From positions 1-32,817 of the forward strand of contig DAOUFY010000174.1 of NCBI GenBank assembly GCA_034429745.1: DNA of 32,817 bases. The letters run 5' to 3'. Under the pieces are notes generated by a model. The model saw only the letters and a program-made list of their open reading frames with translations. It did no database searches and had not been told where the DNA came from. A program made the position numbers and the translations under genes. Positions 16,089-22,089 of this stretch are shown in pieces; the first letter of the stretch is position 1; each line of letters opens with the position of its first letter. This stretch comes from JBAXBF01 sp034429745. GTDB lineage: Bacteria; Chloroflexota; Anaerolineae; Anaerolineales; DRKV01.

Positions 16089-16106
16089 CAAAAAATGCGT
16101 TTTTTG
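16089..16106 (-). terminator. A-tract/TGCG/T-tract hairpin after the phospholipase C-like gene
   Basis: CAAAAAA-TGCG-TTTTTTG is a perfect 7-bp AT stem, 30 nt beyond the stop of the phospholipase-like gene on the minus strand. It may act as a weak terminator that separates that gene from the restriction-modification pair. It closely resembles the hairpin at 13488. Confidence 0.35.
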
Positions 16107-16136
16107 AATAAGAAATTAATATTCCAATCGTTTTAT

Positions 16137-16898
16137 TCAAATTACCATTGAAGAAAACCAATGCTTAAGCAATCGCTGATGGGCAGCAACAAGCAAGTTT
16201 TGGAAAGCAGATAGTCTTTGGCGAGGTATATGAGCGAAAATAACCTCATCCATGCGTTTTTCAGAATTGATCAACTCATAGAATTTTTGAGGATCTATTT
16301 TTTGGCGAGCAGCAAACACTTCAACTGTTTTAGAATGGGAGTTTGGGAAAAACTGTTCAACAATAACATCGCGCCACATATACAAATCGCGATCTGCCAC
16401 AAAAGGCAACCATTGATGAGGAGCTGCTTTGGACAATACGTAGCGCAAATCTTTTGGAAGCTGAGTACTTATTTGCTGATCAACATAAGCTCGTAAAACG
16501 TTATGGTAATACAGCATATCTCTATAGGAACCCCACTGCTTCTCATATTCAAAATTGGGCAAGAAGATTTCCAATACCCACAACCAATCTGCCTGAAGAT
16601 GGCAAAGATAACCGGCTAGAAAAGCCGCTTGATCAGGTCGTAAGGACCACGCGTCCTGCAACTGTGGATATTTTATAAAAAGAAGCTCCCAAGGCGGCAA
16701 TGTATTGTCCTTATAAGGGAGCTTAAAAAAGTGCGTTTCTTTGCGCTTTTGGCCGGAGATCGTTTGCACATCAGCAGCAGTACTGCCTAATAAAAAAGCT
16801 TCTTGGTATGTTTGCAGCAGCTGCTGAACAGCGGCCGAGATTACTTTTTGCTGAAGTACTTGCTCGGCAATAAAAAGGTGATAAAACGGTGTTGGCAC
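16137..16898 (-). CDS. Zinc-dependent phospholipase C family protein
   Basis: A 253-residue protein resembling the all-helical zinc-dependent phospholipase C / S1-P1 nuclease fold (PF00882 type). Supporting pattern: MPTPFYHLFIAE (His near the N-terminus), FLLGSTAADVQ, ETHFFKLPY and AFLAGYLCHLQADW, which provide His and Asp residues in the order used for zinc binding. No signal peptide is seen, so the protein is probably cytoplasmic, unlike secreted phospholipases C, and its substrate is uncertain. The start is GTG at 16898, with AAAGG about nine bases upstream. It begins 24 nt after tRNA-Pro on the same strand with no terminator between, so it probably shares that transcript. Confidence 0.72.
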   Translation of the reverse strand: MPTPFYHLFIAEQVLQQKVISAAVQQLLQTYQEAFLLGSTAADVQTISGQKRKETHFFKLPYKDNTLPPWELLFIKYPQLQDAWSLRPDQAAFLAGYLCHLQADWLWVLEIFLPNFEYEKQWGSYRDMLYYHNVLRAYVDQQISTQLPKDLRYVLSKAAPHQWLPFVADRDLYMWRDVIVEQFFPNSHSKTVEVFAARQKIDPQKFYELINSEKRMDEVIFAHIPRQRLSAFQNLLVAAHQRLLKHWFSSMVI

Positions 16899-16922
16899 AC
16901 TTCTTGACCTTTAAATTAAAAG

Positions 16923-16995
16923 TCGGGGTGAGCGGACTCGAACCGCTGACCTCCGCGTCCCAAACGCGGCGCGCTACCAACTGTGCCACACCCCG
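16923..16995 (-). tRNA. tRNA-Pro (anticodon UGG)
   Basis: A 73-nt cloverleaf on the minus strand: acceptor CGGGGTG/CACCCCG, D-arm GCAC-AGTTGGTA-GCGC, anticodon stem CCGCG/CGCGG with loop TTTGGGA (anticodon TGG, reading CCA), variable loop AGGTC, T-arm AGCGG-TTCGAGT-CCGCT, discriminator A. The initial C matches bacterial proline tRNAs. The 3' CCA is not encoded; the next bases are CTT. The D stem has one A-C mismatch, also seen occasionally in functional tRNAs. Confidence 0.95.
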
Positions 16996-17004
16996 CTAAC
17001 TAGA

Positions 17005-17034
17005 AGTATAACGTTAAACACTATAAACCGTCAA
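17005..17034 (-). promoter_or_regulatory. Promoter of the tRNA-Pro gene
   Basis: On the minus strand TTGACG, an 18-nt spacer and TATACT (five of six in both boxes) predict a start only a few bases before the mature tRNA 5' end. It probably also drives the phospholipase-like gene. Confidence 0.6.
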
Positions 17035-17054
17035 GAGTTTTTTTGAATTCAGTG

Positions 17055-17063
17055 TGATATAAT
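17055..17063 (+). promoter_or_regulatory. Extended -10 promoter element for the paired membrane-protein genes
   Basis: TGATATAAT, a TGn-extended perfect -10, lies about 45 nt before the ATG at 17108. No good -35 is visible, which is acceptable for extended -10 promoters. It is divergent from the tRNA-Pro promoter. Confidence 0.45.
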
Positions 17064-17107
17064 TAGTTTGTATAGCTTTTTTCGTTGTCCATATTCAAAG
17101 GAAGGCA

Positions 17108-17473
17108 ATGCTTTATCGTTGGTTAGGTTTTTTCATTGCTTTATGCATTGGCATGGGGGTAGGGCTTTACTACGGGTGGGTTGTTAACCCTGTTCGTTAT
17201 GTCAACACAACCCCTTCCTCCTTGCAAGAAGACTATAAAACTGACTATGTTTGGATGGTTGCAGAAGCTTTTTCGGTAGAGCATAACCCAGAACTAGCGG
17301 CACGCCGTTTGGATTTTTTGGGCGGTACTTCAGTCTGGGAAACAGCCCGCGATGCCTATCTCGCTGCCGTTGCTGCCCGTTTTAGGGATATTGACATCGA
17401 AAGGATCAGAAACCTTGAGGAAGCTATGCGCCAATGGGTTGCCTCAACTCCCACCCCTGTTGCTACGCCATGA
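17108..17473 (+). CDS. Small single-pass membrane protein, paralogue of the next gene
   Basis: A 121-residue protein of unknown function. One N-terminal membrane segment (about 5-26, FFIALCIGMGVGLYYGWVV) is followed by the motif NPVRYVNTTPSSLQEDYKTDYVWMVAEAF and a helical region ending in a short Thr/Pro tail (STPTPVATP). With no cleavable signal evident, the N-terminal helix probably acts as an anchor. The following protein shares the membrane segment and the PVxYVxTxPSSLxEDxKxxY motif, so the two look like tandem duplicates. AAAGGAAGG gives a strong ribosome site. The stop overlaps the next start as ATGA. I do not recognise a named family. Confidence 0.75.
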   Translation: MLYRWLGFFIALCIGMGVGLYYGWVVNPVRYVNTTPSSLQEDYKTDYVWMVAEAFSVEHNPELAARRLDFLGGTSVWETARDAYLAAVAARFRDIDIERIRNLEEAMRQWVASTPTPVATP

Positions 17474-18420
17474 AAACAAAATCTTCTACCCCTCCCCATA
17501 AAAAACCATGGTATCTGCTTACTGGCTTTTTTCTTGGCATTGTGTTGGGATTAATTATTTCATGGTGGGTATTTCCCGTCGAATATGTTGATACTCCTCC
17601 CTCATCGCTGAGAGAAGATTTGAAAGACGAATATCGCGTTATGATAGCCCTGAGCTATGCGATTAACCGCGACCTAGAGCGAGCAAAACTACGGCTGCAA
17701 TTGCTAGATGGAGAAGAGACTGTTACCCAAACAACGCTTCTGCCTACCTCTGCCTATCAGTTAGCTATACAAGCTCAAAAAGCTCTAGCAGAAGGCAGAG
17801 TGGAAACTGAAGCTCAAGCTTTAGGACTTCTGGCAGCTGCCTTAGGGCAAAAACCTTCTCCCTATCCAAGCCCTACAACTCAGCCAAGTCCTTCCAAGAC
17901 ATATACCCCCGCCATAACATCTTTTCCAACAACACTCCATACCATCACTGCCACAACAACTTTTACCGCGACTGTATCAACTCCAGGACAGGTTTCTCAT
18001 ACGAATACACCTCTCCCGGCTTCAGGAACCGCTCAAGCCACTTTTTCATTACTTCCCTCTCGGACCCCAACATCAACAATGCCTCCTCTGTTTTCATTGC
18101 AATCGCGGAAACTGATCTGCGACCCAGCACTTAAGCAGCCAATGCTTCAAGTACAAGTTGTCAATGCCCAGGGCACTCCGCTTTCAGGGGTCAACATAAT
18201 TATTCAATGGGACGGAGGACAAGATACATTCACAACCGGCTTGAAGCCAGATCGCGGTGCCGGCTATGCGGATTATTTGCTTAAACCCAACACTAACTAC
18301 ACATTATTGGTTGGAGAAGGGGGACTGCGAATAGGAGATATTCAAGTTGAAAACTGCGAAACCAGCCGTCAAGAAAAATATGGTGGAACTTGGCTGTACA
18401 CCTTTCACCAAGTTCCATAA
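17470..18420 (+). CDS. Single-pass membrane protein with Thr/Pro-rich linker and C-terminal Ig/carboxypeptidase-regulatory-like domain
   Basis: A 316-residue protein. Residues 14-35 form a membrane helix, followed by FPVEYVDTPPSSLREDLKDEYRVM, matching the upstream paralogue, and then a helical segment to about 125. A long Ser/Thr/Pro-rich linker (about 130-215) leads to a beta-rich C-terminal domain (about 222-300) containing MLQVQVVNAQGTPLSGVNIIIQ and a GYADYLLKPNTNY-type repeat, typical of carboxypeptidase-regulatory-like folds. Two cysteines flank this domain and could form a disulfide outside the cell. The ATG at 17470 is chosen because it overlaps the upstream stop (ATGA); an in-frame start at 17434 lies inside the previous gene. 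The gene ends 11 nt from the convergent LCP gene. Function unknown; an envelope role is inferred. Confidence 0.75.
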   Translation: MKTKSSTPPHKKPWYLLTGFFLGIVLGLIISWWVFPVEYVDTPPSSLREDLKDEYRVMIALSYAINRDLERAKLRLQLLDGEETVTQTTLLPTSAYQLAIQAQKALAEGRVETEAQALGLLAAALGQKPSPYPSPTTQPSPSKTYTPAITSFPTTLHTITATTTFTATVSTPGQVSHTNTPLPASGTAQATFSLLPSRTPTSTMPPLFSLQSRKLICDPALKQPMLQVQVVNAQGTPLSGVNIIIQWDGGQDTFTTGLKPDRGAGYADYLLKPNTNYTLLVGEGGLRIGDIQVENCETSRQEKYGGTWLYTFHQVP

Positions 18421-18431
18421 AAGGTTGCTGC

Positions 18432-19865
18432 TTAAGGCTGCCGCCAATCGTTTCCTACGACTACAGCTACATCTACTGCGCTGTTAGGCGTATATTGGCT
18501 AATCAACATGCGCGGTGAAATCCCTAATAGTTGCTGCAAATAGCGAAGTGTGTATGGGTTTCCCGAATAATCAATTAAGGTTGTTGCCGAATAAGGTTTC
18601 TCAGCATCGCCTGTTTCAACCACATTCAACCCAATAGAAGAAAGATATTGTCCAGCTTGAGCAGCTACGCCCGAACCTATGCTGCCATTGCGGACAGCGA
18701 TTCTCGCCTGCTCGGATTGCACCGCCAACTCCAGCCCTTGCTGAGCAATTGGACTGATGGACTGAGTACTGGCAAAAACTTCATCCCGCAATGCTCTTAG
18801 CTCTTGCGGGCGCGGCTTAAGCACATCCTGAGTGCCATCCGGAGATTTTGCAAAAATAACTTGATCCTTCCCGATGATACCTTTCTTTATTTTTTCCATG
18901 GGAATATCTTTAGCCAACCATCCCAAACGGAAAGCTTCATCAAACGTCATGTTTGTATGAATACCACTTGCTACTTGCTGATAAATCTTTGGTATCTCTG
19001 TAATCAAGATGCCCAACCGATCGAATTGCAGCATGCGATCTCTAATTGCCATGACAACCTGCTGTTGACGCTGAGCGCGGTCAAAATCTCCACCTTGGGT
19101 ATATCGCTGACGAGCATAAGCCAAAGCCATTTCCCCCGAGAAATTATACTTGCCGGGCTTGATCACTTTGACTGTTCGATCCCCTTTGTTCTGTTTGCCC
19201 TGTTTCTTATTGGTAATGATCGGACTATCACCTAACATGTCAATTTTGATTGGCTCAGTTACTTCGATTTTTATCCCTCCAATTGCATCAATAAAGGTGA
19301 TAAAAGCCGAAAAGTCAATTTGAGCATAATAATGAATTGGCACCCCTAATAATGCTTCAACAGTCTTGGCAGCTAAGGCTGGTCCGCCACCGGGCAGCTT
19401 CGAACCTTCTCCCAGCATATAGGCTGTGTTGATTCTGCCGTAGTTGAAACCGGGAATGTTAACCCACAAATCGCGCGGGATAGAAAGCAAACCACCGCTT
19501 TTTGAGAGGGGGTCTATTGTAAGCAGCATCATTGTATCAGAACGCGGCGGACCTTCTCCCGCAATCCAATCACGATAATCCAACCCTAAAACTAAAATAT
19601 TGACTCGGCTTGCACCATCCCATGCCGGGGGAGCGCCGGCATCCGGCACAACTTCAATAGCCGGCAAAGGTACAGCAGTTTCACCTGCCTTAGGTGTATT
19701 TACGGCAACGGACTGCTCTTGAATAGCCACGCCCGGCAGCTTGGTTACTCCCCAGCTTTTCACCACATTTTGGACTACAAAAAACACCACAACCGCAATG
19801 ACTAATCCTGCAAACAGGATGACACCGCTGATAACGATGCTCAATATGCTATTCTTGTTTTTCAT
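18432..19865 (-). CDS. LytR-CpsA-Psr (LCP) family glycopolymer transferase with LytR_C domain
   Basis: About 477 residues. LCP proteins attach lipid-linked glycopolymers to the cell wall or another envelope acceptor, outside the membrane. A short cytoplasmic stretch precedes one membrane helix (about 9-35). The LCP domain shows NILVLGLDYRD, RSDTMMLLTIDP, LLSIPRDLWVNIPGFNYGRINTAY and ALAYARQRYTQGGDFDRAQRQQQ, which include the Arg and Asp residues that bind the pyrophosphate and metal. The C-terminal part (about 385-470) fits the LytR_C domain. The ATG at 19865 is preferred over an in-frame TTG at 19883 because the upstream promoter places the transcript start near 19882. The glycan operon at 9640-13405 may make its substrate, but that link is inference. 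Confidence 0.9.
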   Translation of the reverse strand: MKNKNSILSIVISGVILFAGLVIAVVVFFVVQNVVKSWGVTKLPGVAIQEQSVAVNTPKAGETAVPLPAIEVVPDAGAPPAWDGASRVNILVLGLDYRDWIAGEGPPRSDTMMLLTIDPLSKSGGLLSIPRDLWVNIPGFNYGRINTAYMLGEGSKLPGGGPALAAKTVEALLGVPIHYYAQIDFSAFITFIDAIGGIKIEVTEPIKIDMLGDSPIITNKKQGKQNKGDRTVKVIKPGKYNFSGEMALAYARQRYTQGGDFDRAQRQQQVVMAIRDRMLQFDRLGILITEIPKIYQQVASGIHTNMTFDEAFRLGWLAKDIPMEKIKKGIIGKDQVIFAKSPDGTQDVLKPRPQELRALRDEVFASTQSISPIAQQGLELAVQSEQARIAVRNGSIGSGVAAQAGQYLSSIGLNVVETGDAEKPYSATTLIDYSGNPYTLRYLQQLLGISPRMLISQYTPNSAVDVAVVVGNDWRQP

Positions 19866-19888
19866 CTGTTTTACTAACCTCAAAACTG

Positions 19889-19917
19889 ATTATACCATAG
19901 GCTTTTCTTAAGGTAAA
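19889..19917 (-). promoter_or_regulatory. Promoter of the LCP gene
   Basis: TTTACC, a 17-nt spacer and TATAAT on the minus strand, with TGG immediately before the -10 (extended form). The predicted start near 19882 leaves a leader of about 17 nt. Confidence 0.55.
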
Positions 19918-19951
19918 ATAAGCACTTGATATATTCATCAACTTTTAAGCT

Positions 19952-22054
19952 ATGTCTTTAATCAGCGCTACAGAATTATGGAAATCTTATGGGCAAGAGG
20001 ATATTCTTCAGGGAATTTCTTTAAGTATTCCTCCTCAAGCTCGGATTGCCCTTTTGGGTGCCAATGGCATTGGCAAAACAACCCTATTAAAGCTGCTTAT
20101 TGGAGAAGAAGCACCAACGAGCGGCAAAATTCAACGCGCCCGCAATTTTAGCATCGGCTATCTGCCTCAAGAAAGATTTTCAGATTCAGAGGCTCAGACT
20201 CGTTCTCTTTCTGCTTCGGTATCGGGATTTGGAATCAGTATTTCTCTTTCTACAACTTTATGGGATTACTGCCTTAGTGCATCCCAAGAGCTGCTTTCCA
20301 TTGAACAAGAGCTTTCCACACTAGCAAAACAGTTAGAAAATCAGCCCGCTATTTACCACACAGAATCATGGCTTGAAAAATACAGCAACCTGCAGCATAT
20401 TTTTGAAGCACGCGGCGGTTATGACTATCTTTACCAAACCCGTCAAGTGCTTCAAGGGCTGGGCTTCAGCGAACAGGATTATTCCACGCCTTTAGCGCAC
20501 CTCTCCAGTGGGCAGCTCACGCGGGCTATGTTAGCCTATCTTTTGCTGTTGAACCCTTCTTTGCTTATTCTGGATGAGCCAACCAACCATTTGGATATCC
20601 AAGCCGTTCAATGGCTGGAGGATTTTCTCAATCGTTGGAAAGGGGCATTGCTGCTAGTCTCGCATGATCGCTATTTTCTTGATAAGGTATGCAATGTAAT
20701 CTGGGATATGTTTCCTGATCACATCGAAGTGTATCACGGAAACTACAGTGCCTATTTGGAACAACGCGAACTGCGTTGGCAATTCAGGCAAAATAGTTTC
20801 AAAGCAGAAAAAGAACGGATGGAAAAAGAATTGGCATATGTTCGCCGTAACATCGCAGCCCAAAATACTACCCAAGCAAAAGGGAAATTGCGCCGTCTGA
20901 GCCGTCAAATTGAAGCTATTGAGCAATTAGGGTGGACAGCATTTCAGCAAAAAAATTGGCTGCAAGTGTCCCAACAAGTGAACACCTCGCAAAGCATGAT
21001 GAGTGTCGAGGAAGCAGAACGCCGGCTGAGAGCTTTAACTCCACCGCAAGATGATCGCCAACCGCATCCATTTCATTTACAGGTGAAACCTCAATCCCGA
21101 AGTGGAGATATCGTTTTACGCGCCCAACGCGTTGTTGTCGGTTATCCCAATAAACCACTCTTTTATGCTGAAAATTTGCTGCTGCGCCGAAAAGAATGTG
21201 CTGCCATCCTCGGGGCTAATGGAACAGGAAAATCCACCTTCCTTAAAACAATTCTGCAGCAACTTCCTCCTTTAGAAGGCGAAGTGCAGTTAGGTGCAAG
21301 CCTTCAAATAGGATATTTTGCCCAAACCCATGAAGATCTTGACCCCGATTGTTCTTTACTGGAAGAAATCAGCAAGGTAAAACCCGACTGGTCTAACCTA
21401 CAAATTCGAAAACACTTAGCTCGCTTTTTATTTATTGGGGATGATGTCTATAAACCGATTAAAGTTTTATCGGGCGGAGAAAGGAGCAGGTTGGTGCTTT
21501 CTAAACTTATGCTAGCCGAACCAAATTTCCTGTTGCTGGATGAACCCACAAATCATCTTGATATACCTTCCCAAGAACTCTTGCAAGCCATCCTAGCCGA
21601 ATACACAGGCACCCTGCTCCTTGTATCGCACGATCGGTTCTTGATCAATCTGCTTGCAACTCAACTCTGGGAAATCAAACCCTCTGCTGATCATTCCATA
21701 CCAAAACTCGAAGTGTTCAATGGCAGCTATCAAGAATACCTGCAGCATGAGGATTCACTAAGCAGAACACAAACGATATATTTTGCTGCTCAATCACAAG
21801 AGAAAAAAGACTACCGACTGCAAAAAGCTAGAAAAAACCGACAGCTTTCTATCTCGCGAAAAAAGCAAGAACGGCTCGAAGAAATTGAAGCTGCAATAGA
21901 AAAGCTGGAAGCTGAACAGCAAGAGCTAGAAGAAGCCCTTGCCCATCCCCCAACAGATTACGAAGCCTTACATCAGCTAGGAGAGCGTTATGAGCGTTGT
22001 CAGGTAGAGTTAGAGGAAGCTTACCGCGAATGGGGCTTATTGATGGAAGAATAA
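19952..22054 (+). CDS. ABC-F family ATPase (Uup/YdiF-like)
   Basis: A 700-residue protein with two ABC ATPase domains and no membrane segment, as expected for ABC-F proteins that act on ribosomes. Domain 1: Walker A GANGIGKTT (36-44), signature LSSGQLTRA, Walker B LLILDEPTNHLDIQA. Domain 2: GANGTGKST, LSGGERSRL, FLLLDEPTNHLDIPS. A charged linker with KAKERMEKELAYVRRN-like helices lies between them. The C-terminus from about 605 is a Lys/Glu-rich coiled coil resembling the Uup C-terminal domain. The ATG at 19952 lacks a clear Shine-Dalgarno sequence, yet the protein starts as usual (MSLISATELWKSYG). It is divergent from the LCP gene and convergent with lon. Whether it is a housekeeping translation factor or a resistance protein cannot be told. 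Confidence 0.88.
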   Translation: MSLISATELWKSYGQEDILQGISLSIPPQARIALLGANGIGKTTLLKLLIGEEAPTSGKIQRARNFSIGYLPQERFSDSEAQTRSLSASVSGFGISISLSTTLWDYCLSASQELLSIEQELSTLAKQLENQPAIYHTESWLEKYSNLQHIFEARGGYDYLYQTRQVLQGLGFSEQDYSTPLAHLSSGQLTRAMLAYLLLLNPSLLILDEPTNHLDIQAVQWLEDFLNRWKGALLLVSHDRYFLDKVCNVIWDMFPDHIEVYHGNYSAYLEQRELRWQFRQNSFKAEKERMEKELAYVRRNIAAQNTTQAKGKLRRLSRQIEAIEQLGWTAFQQKNWLQVSQQVNTSQSMMSVEEAERRLRALTPPQDDRQPHPFHLQVKPQSRSGDIVLRAQRVVVGYPNKPLFYAENLLLRRKECAAILGANGTGKSTFLKTILQQLPPLEGEVQLGASLQIGYFAQTHEDLDPDCSLLEEISKVKPDWSNLQIRKHLARFLFIGDDVYKPIKVLSGGERSRLVLSKLMLAEPNFLLLDEPTNHLDIPSQELLQAILAEYTGTLLLVSHDRFLINLLATQLWEIKPSADHSIPKLEVFNGSYQEYLQHEDSLSRTQTIYFAAQSQEKKDYRLQKARKNRQLSISRKKQERLEEIEAAIEKLEAEQQELEEALAHPPTDYEALHQLGERYERCQVELEEAYREWGLLMEE

Positions 22055-22079
22055 GGAATGATTTCCTATTCTTCCATCA
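22041..22079. terminator. Strong convergent hairpin between the ABC-F gene and lon
   Basis: TGATGGAAGAATA plus GGAA pairs with TTCC plus TATTCTTCCATCA: a 17-bp stem with a single bulged A and a TGAT loop. The left arm contains the ABC-F stop codon. It lies in the 35-nt gap of two converging genes and could block transcription from both sides. There is no clear T-run on either strand, so the terminator role is inferred from strength and position. Confidence 0.5.
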
Positions 22080-22089
22080 AATCATTCGA

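Noticed and set aside
13488..16106. The restriction-modification cassette as part of a mobile element
   Set aside because: No transposase, integrase or long terminal repeat is present; only the short flanking similarity and base composition hint at transfer.
16771..16989. A 72-residue reading frame on the minus strand across tRNA-Pro
   Set aside because: It is a translation of the tRNA itself (MAQLVARRVWDAEVSGSSPLTPT), a well-known type of false gene.
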